A stretch of 64,000 nt of DNA from Amoebophrya sp. A120. Its lineage: Eukaryota > Sar > Dinophyceae > Syndiniales > Amoebophryaceae. Below the pieces are notes generated by a model, which saw only the letters and a program-made list of their open reading frames with translations, made no database searches and was not told the origin of the DNA. The stretch spans positions 14,315,984-14,379,983 of the forward strand of contig CAJINV010000001.1 of assembly GCA_905178155.1 (NCBI GenBank), written 5' to 3'. This document shows positions 11,489 to 22,351 of the stretch, piece after piece. Positions within the stretch are counted from its first letter, which is position 1. Every line of letters begins with the position of its first letter. Position numbers and translations under genes: made by a program.

Positions 11489-14400
11489 TCAATGCTTAGA
11501 CTCCAGTCGGCTAACGGGTGCGTTAGCAAAGCTCTGCGGCACAAAGTCGACCGCCTTGCCGTTTACAAAATACCGAACGTGTATTACGGGATCTGGCTTC
11601 GTTTCAAGATCAACCTCGCGCTCCTTGTGGCCATTTCGAAAAAAGTGCACGTTTCCCTTCGGACTCCCGGGTGGAGGACTGCGAGGCAACGGCCGAAACT
11701 CGCCGACTGTTGGGTCCCACTTCCCTTGAACGAAATAGCGGGTATCTGAGTTCTGCTTCTCGATCGTGAGAGAGTTCTGGCGACTCAAGGGATTTGAAGT
11801 TGCCCGTTCCAGTGCAGGCACTCCGGCAGAAGAAGCACCAATCGGCGAAGTAGGATAAACATCGTTGCCACTGGCGTTCGTGGCGCTCACCAGGGAGACC
11901 TCGTCTGAAGCTGGGAAGTAAAACGTGCTGCCCCCACTGGAGCGACCACTACCTCCGTCCGCACCAGACGCCTGCCGCACAACACTGATTTGCACTTTGT
12001 GCGTGGAAACCGGAGCGCTAGCGAGGCCGGCCGTGCAAAACTCGCTCTGGCGCGTACGCTCGTCATACTGCAATCCTTCATGCAAAGGGAAAAGCCCCAC
12101 CATCGAGCCTGGCGTCTCCGGACGGAAAAAGTGCAAATCGTCTTCCAATTCCGGAAAGTCGATTTCTTCCAACGCTTGCAAAATGCAGCTCCTCCGGTAG
12201 ATGCGAAACTCGAGTTGACTTCGCGTCAGCAACGCTGCGTAGGGCGACGCAGTAAAAGCGCCGACTGTAGTTGTCGGTTTCGCTTGTGGTGCGGAAGGAT
12301 TTCTTGTAAAGCTACCTCCGCCTCCTGCAGTTCTTCCTCCATCAGTACTGCTGCCTTCACTGGAGGCCGTCGCGTCGGTCCGGAACACATCAATTGCCCG
12401 GCCACTCCTAGCACCTCCGCCGGACGTCGATGAAGGGGAACTGCTTCCGCCTCCGTCGGTCGTCGCAGTGGTCGACACAGCGGCGTTTGACCGCTCGCCG
12501 CGCATCCAACGACCTGCCGCTAGGCGGTCCGCCACTGCCTGGTGGTTTCCCTGCGGCGCTCCTGCACCAGAGGAAGCGCCAGCGCGAGCTGCTTGGTCCC
12601 CGCTCATCATGACTTCCATATAGGCCGTGAGCTTGCTGTCGGCCATCATGCGCGACTTCAGATCCGACCGCAGCCACAGGTTGCGGTCCGGGTCCAGCGC
12701 CGCCGTGTCCGAGAGCGCAGCCGACGGGTAGCTCTCCATGTACGTGACTCCATCCGCCCCGGCAAACACGGCCGATTCCCGACCCTGCTGCTGCTGGTAA
12801 AAGGAATTCATCGGCGTTTGAAAGAACTCCTCGGGGTTTGGGATCGTGGCCCTCGTCGGCCGCTGCAGCGTCGCAACCTGGGGCGCGTTCGCGTCGAACA
12901 TCACATTCTTCGCCTGCAGGGGAGGAATTTTGGAGTTCGTCCGGGGCAACAAGTTGCTTTCGTTCGTTCTTTCGGTAGAAGAAGTATCGACCTCCAGACG
13001 CTCCACGCCGTCTTCGTTCACAATCAGGACGCGTGGGAGCGGCGTGCCGTCGTTCTCAAGAAGATCCGCGTCGTCCTCCTCAACGATCAAATCTTGGGCG
13101 ATTTCGTGATTGCGATGCCCGGATTTGGTGTATGGAGTGACGTCGTACAAGGCGTAGTAGAGAACATCCATGCCGTTCTCGCAATCTTGGACCAGCTTCT
13201 TCAACGATCCGGCTGCTTCACTTCCCCCGCTCTTCAAATTTGCTACTTTTGCTTGAGTTGCAGCTTGTTTACCTTGTTTCTTGCCGGTACCGTTGGATGT
13301 TGAAGAAGCAGATGCTACTGTGCTGTCCTCGGAATTCGTTCGCGGCCTGCTTCTCGGCGGCACCGTTGCCCTTGTAGTCGCCGTGGTGGAACTCGCTGTA
13401 GACGCAAGTGTACTCAAGTTTGAGTTTGTACGGGCGGCCGCGGCAAGTTTTGACGTCGTCACCGTTCTACTCGTGGTCGTTCCGCGTGCGTGCGCAGAGT
13501 GCAATGTCCAACCGTCAAACATGTTCAAGTCGTCCGCAGCTTCACTCGAGGCAGCGTAGGAGCTGAGTCGCACTTCTTGCGATCCAAGCTTGTGCCCGGC
13601 ATGTTGCTCCCCACTATCTGACATGGCGGTGGAAAATTTTCGTTCTGGATAAGAAGCGGGTCCTTGAAGCACGATCTCGCTGGGGGTACCGCGACTGTCA
13701 CCGTCTTGCTGAGGCGATTGCTTTTTTCCGCCCGAGGAGGAGGACCCGCTGGCAGCTTCTTGCGGCATGCTTGGTGGCGCAGTGGCCTCCTTCTTGCCTT
13801 CTGTATCCTCCTGTTTGATTTTTTCCACGAGTGCCCGCTCCATCTTGCGCAGGATCCGCCGGGTGTGCGTCAGGCAAAGCTGCAGATTGGAGTGGTCAAT
13901 GAACAACCCGCAGACCATCAAAGTGCGACTCAAGTTCACCACCTCGTGTGGGGTCTGGGCCGGATTGAACAAAACTTCGCCGGCCTTGAGAACAAAGTCC
14001 AGGCGCCGGGGACGCGGGCGCGAGGGCGGATGGGATTTTTCCAGCTCCTCCAATTTTTCCACACTGGGAAAGGCGAACGGCGGCTCCTCGTGTGTCGGCG
14101 TCGGATGCAGGAGGTGCGCGTCGTCCGGGTGAAACAAGGTCCACTTCTTCTCGCCCTCCACCAGGTAACACCAGAAGTTTGTCGGCCAGGGGTCGACGTG
14201 CAGCGCCGTTTTCGTGCCGGTGTTGCCGAGGAACAGCGAGGGATGCACGTACGCGCTGCCGTGCAGGGTTTTATTCCGCGTGCGGTGCTTGAAGCAGTGA
14301 AGAAAGTACGCCGGCACCCGGACGTGCTTCTGGAACATCCAGGGAAACTGGGTCGCAATGGCCGAATCCTTCAGGTACACCCCGCCTTTGGAAGTCGCGG

Positions 14401-14860
14401 TCGAAGGAGGAGGAACAGAGGAGGAGCCTGAGCTGCCGCTGTTTTCAGCTACAACTACCTTGGCCTTGGCTTGTCTTTCCGCTTCGCAAGCGTCGAATTC
14501 AGCAAGGAACTCGGAGAATGTCGCATCCTTTTCAGTGTCGTCGGCGTTTCGGATCGTCAAGACCAGATTGCCACGGACCTGCTTGCGCAAAAAGTCGATG
14601 CTCAGTGCGTTTTCCATGTAATTTCCGATGCCCTCGTAGTTCAGCACCTGAGGTCCCATGCCCTCAATCACAATGGGGTTTCTGAAAGTCTGGATTTTAC
14701 GACGAAACTCGGCGACGGACAAAGCGCTCCAGTGGTATCGCTCGACGCGATACGGAGCACCATGGTGCGGAGGATGTTGTTGTCCAGGGCGGGGCTGCTG
14801 CGAGGACCCACCACCGCCTCCGCGCGAGGAGGTGGCGGCGGGGGCCATTGGCTGCTTCAT
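11489..14860 (-). CDS. JmjC/cupin-like Fe(II), 2-oxoglutarate oxygenase
   Basis: This is a single uninterrupted frame of 1123 codons beginning at ATG 14860. Residues 36-330 match the JmjC/cupin-8 family: an N-terminal helix and strand region, then the iron-binding H221-V-D223, the N228 and K238/K239 region typical of co-substrate contacts (NFWCYLVEGEKKW), and the distal H305 in PHEVVNLSR. In this family such proteins hydroxylate proteins or demethylate lysine or arginine. JMJD6-like or HSPBAP1-like members are the closest by feel. Residues 340-1123 are low-complexity and rich in Ser, Thr, Gly and Pro, with a few conserved-looking islands near 560-640, 905-990 and the C-terminus. The metal triad is intact, so activity is plausible. 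The substrate cannot be told. Confidence 0.8.
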   Translation of the reverse strand: MKQPMAPAATSSRGGGGGSSQQPRPGQQHPPHHGAPYRVERYHWSALSVAEFRRKIQTFRNPIVIEGMGPQVLNYEGIGNYMENALSIDFLRKQVRGNLVLTIRNADDTEKDATFSEFLAEFDACEAERQAKAKVVVAENSGSSGSSSVPPPSTATSKGGVYLKDSAIATQFPWMFQKHVRVPAYFLHCFKHRTRNKTLHGSAYVHPSLFLGNTGTKTALHVDPWPTNFWCYLVEGEKKWTLFHPDDAHLLHPTPTHEEPPFAFPSVEKLEELEKSHPPSRPRPRRLDFVLKAGEVLFNPAQTPHEVVNLSRTLMVCGLFIDHSNLQLCLTHTRRILRKMERALVEKIKQEDTEGKKEATAPPSMPQEAASGSSSSGGKKQSPQQDGDSRGTPSEIVLQGPASYPERKFSTAMSDSGEQHAGHKLGSQEVRLSSYAASSEAADDLNMFDGWTLHSAHARGTTTSRTVTTSKLAAAARTNSNLSTLASTASSTTATTRATVPPRSRPRTNSEDSTVASASSTSNGTGKKQGKQAATQAKVANLKSGGSEAAGSLKKLVQDCENGMDVLYYALYDVTPYTKSGHRNHEIAQDLIVEEDDADLLENDGTPLPRVLIVNEDGVERLEVDTSSTERTNESNLLPRTNSKIPPLQAKNVMFDANAPQVATLQRPTRATIPNPEEFFQTPMNSFYQQQQGRESAVFAGADGVTYMESYPSAALSDTAALDPDRNLWLRSDLKSRMMADSKLTAYMEVMMSGDQAARAGASSGAGAPQGNHQAVADRLAAGRWMRGERSNAAVSTTATTDGGGSSSPSSTSGGGARSGRAIDVFRTDATASSEGSSTDGGRTAGGGGSFTRNPSAPQAKPTTTVGAFTASPYAALLTRSQLEFRIYRRSCILQALEEIDFPELEDDLHFFRPETPGSMVGLFPLHEGLQYDERTRQSEFCTAGLASAPVSTHKVQISVVRQASGADGGSGRSSGGSTFYFPASDEVSLVSATNASGNDVYPTSPIGASSAGVPALERATSNPLSRQNSLTIEKQNSDTRYFVQGKWDPTVGEFRPLPRSPPPGSPKGNVHFFRNGHKEREVDLETKPDPVIHVRYFVNGKAVDFVPQSFANAPVSRLESKH

Positions 14861-15678
14861 GGATTCGTTGATTTAGGTGGTGCTTTAACTTTCGCAAACA
14901 ACACAATCTAGTGATTTTCAGTGTAACAATGATTATTTTGATAAAGTATGTTCGATCTTCAGGTTTTGTTTTTGGAAATCATGTTCATGATCATGCGCCC
15001 ATAGGAAGGGCCTTTATGTTGAGGATAACGTTAAAGGGAAAAGGAATAAAAATACCCAAGATCTGCATGCGCAATATGGAAATGTAGTCGTGACGCTAAG
15101 ATATTATTTTTTTTGAAAACTAGATGCAAAAGCAAAACAACCTGCGCGTGCTCCTCGTGCATTGACCGACAAACGATCCACGTGCACACCCATGAGGCGG
15201 GGCATGATACTACGCACTCGCAACGAAAAGCGAGGGCACCATCACGAGAAACCGACTCATCATTTAAGCCAAGTGTTGTACTACCGATTGCGCGACTTTG
15301 GCTTTCGTCAGCACCGACAGCGACAACATATTTTGGTACAGATGATACCGAAAGTTGCACAGGAGAAGATCATATCGACCATAAAGTTACCGAAACTAGA
15401 GTGTTTTTTCACGAACCGATGTTCACCCTTGTCTCCATGGGTCAGAGTCAGTTCGTTGTCTCAAGGACGATTGTAGATGTAAACAAGGGCTGCAATGTGC
15501 CTGGAGTCAGTTTCGCAACGCGGATAGGAAGAACCGTGACGATATGTGTTGCTCTCGTGGGAGTTCTGATACTGATTCTATTCATTATGTGATGCGTCTA
15601 TGTTTAGTTGTCTTGCACTTGTATGCGACGTAGACACTCATCAAAACATATCATGTTAAGGTCCTCGTACATCTTCCA
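14861..15678. other. Intergenic region
   Basis: A plus-strand frame at 15113-15592 ends in a hydrophobic stretch but has no ATG at its head and no recognisable domain. I treat it as chance. No other structure was seen. Confidence 0.35.
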
Positions 15679-18184
15679 CTAACCAGGATTCTGGACGCTA
15701 TGACCCGCTAGGCCAGCACGAATCTCTTCCTCCAACGCACCATCGCGCTGCAGGCTGTCGCCGGTAAAAGCCTCACCCGTGATTGGGCAGACGTCGCCAC
15801 TGGCCGCAGCCCACGCTTGCAGCGTGGCAAGTTCGTAGAAAAACAGTTCACCAGTGCTTGGAGACAGAAACCGGACAGGGTTTGTCATAATTCGCCCATC
15901 AATGTGACAGCGCCAATGAGGCGGAATGGCGTCCGGGTCCATCATGCTGAGCGACGAGTTTCCAACGTTTTGAAGAAGGTTTGGCTGTTTATTTTCATCT
16001 GGGGCTGAGACATCTGACTTCCCCGCCCCTGCTGTGTCGTTTGCTATTGAGGAGAGCACGGCCCCCACATGCGTCTGCTCATCAATCGCGACGACTGCCG
16101 TTGAAGCCTCCAAGAGAAGAGCTGGGTCGTCGCGGTACCTCTGTTGCGTCTCGTAAAATTCAAGTCCCGGAGGCGGAAAGTCCTCGGAGCTGTGAACCAT
16201 TCTCTGAGGACTGCTTACCGGTTCGTCGTCCGTTTGGCGAGTGTGGACGTCATAGGCATCGCCCGCCAGCTGTTCCGCGCGTGCGGCTGCTGGTGCGCCG
16301 CCAGCGTGCTGGTCACTATCAGCTGCGTCGAACAGGAACTCGTCAAACTGCGCTGTTGCGGCGTGCTGTTCTGACCAGTACTCTGCGACGTCCTGTTTTT
16401 TTCTGTACACGTAGAACCGACTTAGCCAGGGGATGACCACCCGCCAAAACGCATGGGGATTCGCGGAGCAGTTGGCGACAGGCGCAAAGAAGGTTTCGTA
16501 CAGATATTGCTGGTGCATCGCCTGCTGTTCCTCCGTGGCGTTCGCTCCGGTGTCGTCTTCCAGCGGAATGGTGAGCAGCACGAGTCGTGCGTGTGCCGCT
16601 GGCTGCACTTCCCCAGCGAAGTGATGGAACGACCAGTAGCGGGGGGTGTTGGAGTGCAGCGGGCCGCGATCCTGCACGAGCAAATCTTCGGGAAGCAGGC
16701 TGCCTTCCATCACGATCCGGGGGTCGAGCAGCTTCAGGGCTAGCAGCGCGTCTAGCATTTCCGGAAACAGCTTGTCCCAGGGCGAAACCACTTTTCCGCT
16801 GAAAAACAGCTTCTCGTGCACAAAATCCACTACGTGCTTCCCGTACAACCGCAAGTGTCTCTTCAGCCGCTTGAAGAAAGTTTTGTGCTTCGCGGTTGCC
16901 CACAGGACATACCTCGGGTCGGTCAGCATGTCACACATCTCCCTCGCACAGCGGCACAAACACGAAAACACCACTCGAAATTCCTCACTACGAAGGCGAA
17001 GTTTCTCGCTTTGGTAAGTGTTAGCATTCGCCTGCGCCTTCGCGTTCGGCGTTGGTGAAGACATTACTTCCCCAAAAGACTGGTATCCCATGAGGTTCGC
17101 TTCCTCGTCGTCGCTTTCGGCGTAGGCTTCGTGAAACAGCACCTCGGAGACCCGCAACATTTTGTCCAAGAGTTCCTCCTCCACGAACGCCATCGACAGT
17201 CTCCGTTTGAATTCGTACAAATCGTGCAGCGCGCCCGTCTCTTCGGCTACTCTGGTTTGCCGCTTTTTCGCCACGGCATCTGCGCCCTTCAGATTTTCCT
17301 TCGCGACCCACAGTTCCGCGACGCTGCGCGCGATGCAGGGCTCCATGTTGAGCAGCAGGCGGGCCACCGCGACCGGAAACCTCGGTTCGTGGCCGCAGAG
17401 CTCCAGAAACATGGAGCCGGAGAGCGCGCTGCAGTTCAGACACTGGCACAACACGCGCCACATGGCCTGGCAAGTGAGCCTCCCGGCAGTCCCGCTGAAG
17501 GCCGCTTCGCCGCCGCCAAGCACCACCTCGCGGAGCACATAGTCGAAACTCTCCGCGATTTGGGCAAGCAGCAGCTCCCCGACCGTTATCGAGTCCGTCG
17601 TCTCGGTGGACGCACTGGCCAAAATCCCCAATAGCTCCGGCGCCGCGGGATCCGTGGGCTGTACGTTATTCCTTGAAAAGAAGGTAACCATCCCCAACCC
17701 CATATCAGTCAACTTTTTGCATGACAAAGACCACCGACGACCTGGCACTTTCTCCACGCCTAGCATGACAAATTGGATGGAAGTGGTTAATTTTCAGGGA
17801 ATACACGTGGTCGAGTTCGAACAGCAAGACCAGACTGTTGAACACGTGCAAAAACGGCTCCGTCGGAAAAGCCTCCCCGAAGACAAACGCCACGGTCTGA
17901 ACGCTTTTTCTGTGCGCTTCGACCAGCGCTGGTAGGGCGCTGACCACGACCCGCAACACGTCGCGCGCAAACCGGTCTTGCGTCGCTTGATACGTTTCCA
18001 CTAGACCGGCGTCGGCGGAAAGAATGCGGCCCATCGCTTCCTTGATTTCGGAGGCGTCCTCGATTGTTTGATTTGGATTTTCACCCACTGCATCTGTACC
18101 TCCGAAGAACTCAACCTCGAATACTTTGTACAAAAGGCCCAGCTCCAGCTGCACCACGCCCGCAATGCGGCCCGAACCAGCCAT
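15679..18184 (-). CDS. U-box domain protein, probable E3/E4 ubiquitin ligase
   Basis: Exon 18184-17807 and exon 17712-15679 join in phase 0 across a 94-bp GT-AG intron (17713-17806), giving 803 residues. The start is the ATG at 18184 (MAGSGRIAG); an upstream in-frame ATG adds about 23 residues. The last about 75 residues form a U-box: IDGRIMTNPVRF, then FYELATLQAW and CPITGEAF, as in UFD2/CHIP-type domains that bind E2 enzymes without zinc. The preceding about 700 residues are largely helical with acidic patches. They could correspond to a UFD2-like core, but I cannot confirm that. Predicted role: ubiquitin chain transfer, cytosolic or nuclear. Confidence 0.65.
17713..17806 (-). other. Short GT-AG intron with introner-like ends
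   Basis: The intron begins GTGTAT and ends AAAAAG in gene orientation. A slightly larger interval, 17703-17803, starts TATCAG and ends GAATA, and an inverted pair TTTGTCATGC / GCATGACAAA lies inside. These are introner hallmarks, but no 5-bp flanking duplication survives. It may be an old introner now spliced by standard signals. Confidence 0.45.
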
Positions 18185-19158
18185 TTTGTGTATCCAAGAC
18201 GCTTTTTTTGGGTCTTGCGGATTTTTTCGGGGACTACATCTGCTCAAGTTCATTTTTACATTCGGTGTAGTTGCTGTAGCGTCATCTTCTGGACACTTGC
18301 ACCACTGTTCGTTGGACAATGACCTCCACAAAAGAAAAACGAAACGCCAACTCCTTTTCCTGCCACTGCAGTGCAGCACGCTCAGGCTCTCATTTTTTGA
18401 AAATAGAAGCAGTCGTCCTGGTTGATTGCTATCCTCTGAGAAAAAGAACAACGAAGACGAACACATGAGAAGCGGTTTCAGAATGAATCTTCAGACCTTA
18501 ACCTTCAGGTCGGCCCGTAGCTCCGTGCTTCCCCCGTGGTCCACAATCACCCCGCATCACGAAGCGCGAAATCCTTTTACCTTTTTATCAAGATCAACCC
18601 AAGTAGAAAGAAGTAATCATTGTCGTAGCTGCATTTTTCGGTCGAGGTCGAGCGAAACGCACAGATCTGCAATGCGAGTGCACTTGAAGGTACATGCAAA
18701 GACAAAATTGTTCGTTTGGTCGTACCCAAATTGTTGCTTTACCTGGTCTTGGAGGTTGACATTCGGCAGTCAAAACTCATAGAATTTCCAGAATAAGCCA
18801 GGATCACGATATACTGCATTTGTTAATTCATCTGGTGCGTTTTAGACAGAAAGAAGAAAATTTGAATTTCAAATCAATCATGCACTGCAGCCATGATACA
18901 TAACATTGCGATACTTACGCTTACGGTTGGGGAACCGTAGCTGCAGTGCCGCGAAAAAACAAAATTACACTCTTCCGGTTCGCCCATGTGGGGGAGAGTG
19001 AAAAAATAATGGCACGAAATTGTACATCAGGGATATCCAAGATCATTTTTAGAGCAAACTCAAAACGGTCTTGAGCGGAAAATTTTTTATGAGGCCTAGT
19101 TATCGATCCCGATCGTCGGTCAAGCTTAATCGGTCCACCTCGCTGCTGCAATTCGTGC
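18185..19158. other. Intergenic region
   Basis: A minus-strand frame at 18921-19151 of 76 codons is the only notable open stretch and has no recognisable features. It might be a 3' exon of the small gene to its right if that gene has another splice. Confidence 0.3.
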
Positions 19159-19582
19159 TCAGAACGACCCTTTCCGCTGCGACGTCGTGGGCAGCGTCAA
19201 GCGGTAGATTTTGGAGAACTCTTCCGGCGACATCGCGAACGCGGCGTTCGTCTGCGTTGACACGACGACGTAATCACCGTGCTTCAACGTCTGCATCTCC
19301 CCCCAGGGGGACAGTAAAAACCTCGCCGCGATTTCGGTGTCGCTTTCCTGCCAGATACTGGTGAGCTGCCCCAGGGCATTGTGCGTTAGCCGCACAGCTT
19401 TGATGGGGGACGTCGGCGCATAGGTTTGGTATCCGATCACCGGGTCGAAGCGGCTCTCGAATTCGACCTTGAAGAAGAAAAAGAGCTATGTTGACTATGT
19501 TGATAATTTGTCTAGTAAAATGAAGAACAACCACGCCCAAGTGCACCTGCACATTTTCCTCATTCTTCACACAAAATGGCAT
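19159..19582 (-). CDS. Small hypothetical protein, two exons
   Basis: Exon 19582-19547 (12 codons from ATG, MPFCVKNEENVQ) and exon 19467-19159 join in phase 0 across a 79-bp GT-AG intron with a pyrimidine-rich 3' end, giving about 114 residues. The second exon is compact and not low-complexity, with GDYVVVSTQ and MSPEEFSKIY segments. I do not recognise the family. The downstream stop at 19159 could instead be skipped by another splice. Confidence 0.45.
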
Positions 19583-19642
19583 TTCCAAGAAATTTTCATG
19601 TGCGACTCAGCTTTGGAAGCCCAGTACCCCTCTATCCAGAAG

Positions 19643-19686
19643 ATACTAGCACTATCCAGATGTTGAACATACTAGCACTATCTGGT
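19643..19686. repeat. Short direct repeat
   Basis: ATACTAGCACTATC occurs twice about 29 bp apart, next to the stop codon of the neighbouring gene. Too short to class. Confidence 0.6.
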
Positions 19687-21171
19687 ACTGGTTCTGCTCG
19701 AAAATAAAAAGATGATGAGTACAACTGGTGCGTTGAAGATGTATACCGATCCCATTTCAGTGTTCGCTTCCTTTTCTTCCTTCGATGCGAGTGTGTACAT
19801 GCCACCACGGCCTGCAGGACCAGATCGTTTCGCTGTGAAGAAGGCCGTTGCTCGGTCTCTCAACTCGTACTCCCCTGCTTGTGCTTGCTCCGCTGGTCCC
19901 GAGGCGGAGGTGGACAACGCCCCTTGAGCTGAATTTGTTTGACCGCCAGCCGTAGTTCTCAGCCGGTTTGCGTCTTTCAGCATACTGTTGACAACAGTAG
20001 CCAGCCGCTTTTGTTCTGCACGGATGACGCGGTCGATGACTTTGTCCATAGGTAGCTCGTCGTCGTTCATTAAGTGATCCATTAGGCGGGCCAACTTATC
20101 ATTGAATTGGTGCGGCCCAAGAGGGCGGGATACAGCTTCTGCACCCGGAGACGATGCGGAAGCTGCCTGTGCGCCAGTTTCTCTTACTTTCCCCACCGCA
20201 GTTGTACTGCAGGACACTGGTTTTTTGTTTTTCGGACTTCCGGGGAGATATGCAACTAACCCAGGATGCAAGCAGCGGTAAGGTTTATCTGAAGCCACTT
20301 CCCCTGGCTGCAACCACCGGGCCGTTCTGGGAAGGAACATGTGAGAGATCAACTCGTTTGCGAACGATGGACTTGTCTCACTACCAGCTGTTGATGCGCC
20401 GCCCTTGTTGCTTTCAGGATCAGGAAAGAAAGGAGACGCAGACGGCATAGCGACATTTTTGCTTGTTTCTGGTGCCAGATCAAGTTCGAGGGGCAGCACG
20501 AGGTGGCTGCTTTCCCTTGTCATCTCGGCTTTGTCGACTATGTCCTGGTACATTTTTGGCGGCGGCTCCAGAAAATTTTTCGTCGGGAAAAGCGCCTGCG
20601 TTTTCAAAAATGGCGGCGCGATGGGAAGCGAACTGCCGCTGTTCCCTCTTCCCGCATTTGCAACATAACTGTTGGAATACGTAAGATCCGAGGCACGTGG
20701 TGCTGGTATTGCTACTGGGCGAGATGAGAAGCATGCTGTTGACTGACGGTCCTTTGATCGCACGTAGTTCGTTGCCATGCTTGCAACACCACAACTGCCA
20801 GACAGAAACAGCAGGGGACGGTAGTCTGCTTGTGCATGATCCTTGTTTCCTGCATAGTACTTACTTTTGGATGATCCACTTCCGCTGCCTTGTTGGTCAG
20901 CGTTGCTTAGGTTTGCGCCCTCGAGTCCGGTCTCGCTCTCTGCGACGGGTGGGCCGCGCGGGAGCCTGTCGTCCAGAAATTTCTGCAAACGCCGCTGCTT
21001 CGGGATCAGGTTGCGGGCAAAGTTACGGCGGACTCGGTACAGGTGCGCAGCTTTTGCAGCAGCGAAAAGCAAATCGGGATTGCTAGTAGGATTGCTGTAC
21101 CAGGACACGGAGAAACAGGCGAGAGACACAACGACGCGAACAAGAGACAAGAAATTCATCGGGACCAACAT
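19678..21171 (-). CDS. Secreted or membrane-anchored low-complexity protein
   Basis: One open frame runs to 19678. The best starts are the ATGs at 21171 and 21159, because MNFLSLVRVVVSLACFSVSW is a good signal peptide or N-terminal anchor. The frame upstream of these is basic and unlike protein. The mature part is about 480 residues, rich in Ser, Ala, Pro and Gly. It has a basic segment (YRVRRNFARNLIPKQRR) early, a helical acidic segment (LMDHLMNDDELPMDKVIDRV) near the C-terminal third, and a hydrophobic end (VYIFNAPVVLIIFLF) that might be a second anchor. No known domain. Confidence 0.5.
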   Translation of the reverse strand: MLVPMNFLSLVRVVVSLACFSVSWYSNPTSNPDLLFAAAKAAHLYRVRRNFARNLIPKQRRLQKFLDDRLPRGPPVAESETGLEGANLSNADQQGSGSGSSKSKYYAGNKDHAQADYRPLLFLSGSCGVASMATNYVRSKDRQSTACFSSRPVAIPAPRASDLTYSNSYVANAGRGNSGSSLPIAPPFLKTQALFPTKNFLEPPPKMYQDIVDKAEMTRESSHLVLPLELDLAPETSKNVAMPSASPFFPDPESNKGGASTAGSETSPSFANELISHMFLPRTARWLQPGEVASDKPYRCLHPGLVAYLPGSPKNKKPVSCSTTAVGKVRETGAQAASASSPGAEAVSRPLGPHQFNDKLARLMDHLMNDDELPMDKVIDRVIRAEQKRLATVVNSMLKDANRLRTTAGGQTNSAQGALSTSASGPAEQAQAGEYELRDRATAFFTAKRSGPAGRGGMYTLASKEEKEANTEMGSVYIFNAPVVLIIFLFSSRTSTR

Positions 21172-22351
21172 CCTGTCTTTGACCTTGTTACCAAGAAGAT
21201 CACGACACGGCGACAGCGAACAAGGAAAGTCGAGCGACAAGGAGGAAGTCGACAATCGGGATCTTCTGATGCTGCACTTCGTATTCTGTTCCGTGTGAAA
21301 AAGTTTTTTTTTTTTAAACTTCTGCAAGAATGATTTGATTGGTTGATGCAGGCGTAGCGCTTTGATCTCCTCGAGCTCGAAGAACTTGCGTCATGCAATT
21401 ATTTGTGCTCCGACGAGCGTCTTTGTATCGCGGCGAACATCCGTGGCTGACCTTCAACACGTGAACAACGCTCATTCGTGGGTGCCAAAAAGGCACAAAT
21501 TGGCATTCACATTGCAGCCCAGAGGTTCCACTATAGAAAATTTTTCGAGCGAAATGTACAGTAACTCGCGCATCTTTTTGTTCATATCATAACCATACAT
21601 GATCGTTGCTGGGTCACAATAACCATCTTTTCCTGGATTTCATCTCCGCAAAATCGCTTTAGCAGCTAGTCTTGATTTTGTTTGTACATTTCATATTCAA
21701 GTAGCACGCGTGCACATGGGTCTTTTGTTTTTAAGCGAGGATGCAGCTACCAATTCAGATTGATAGAGCCGATTGATGTGCGACAGAATTACAATCAGAA
21801 TCTGAGGTCTAATCCTCCGGCACAAACAACGAATATACAACTTACACTGTCTGTTTAAGTAGCACAAGGTAGTAGTGAGGCGCTGCAATGCCCATGCCTC
21901 TAGTTCCTACGTTTTTACTTCTCGTCGCAGAGCAAAGTGCCACCAGTTAGAATGGCCTGTAGACTCATTGTTTGAACGAAAAGAAGAGCGAGACAGTAAT
22001 TGCTGTCTCTCAGAACAAAGGTTTAGCTCGGATAATTTTCTTGGAAGTTGGGGTACAAAGGTAAGGACGAAACTAGAACTAGGTGCAAAATGATGAAACG
22101 AGTTATGAACAGAAAGAGAAACAGAATCAGAATATGCAATTTTTGAAAATGAGTACGCAGCAGCTTTACGTGAAGTTGAATCATGCAATTGTCTGAAGAT
22201 AAAACAGAAACTACTTTTCTTATTTGTCATTCTCTACGTCTTCCTACAAGTTTCCTTGCGACACACACACACACACGCAGTTGAGTTTTTCATCCACGCC
22301 TATAGCTAAGTATACATGCAGTCAATTACAATGTCAACAAGCGCCGGCCAC
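21172..22351. other. Intergenic region with a CA microsatellite
   Basis: No convincing exon. A (CA)n run of about 18 bp lies near 22259-22276, shortly downstream of the EF-hand gene stop. Confidence 0.4.

Noticed and set aside
15113-15592. Plus-strand frame with a hydrophobic C-terminus, possible tail-anchored protein
   Set aside because: No ATG at the start, low-information sequence, and opposite to every supported gene.
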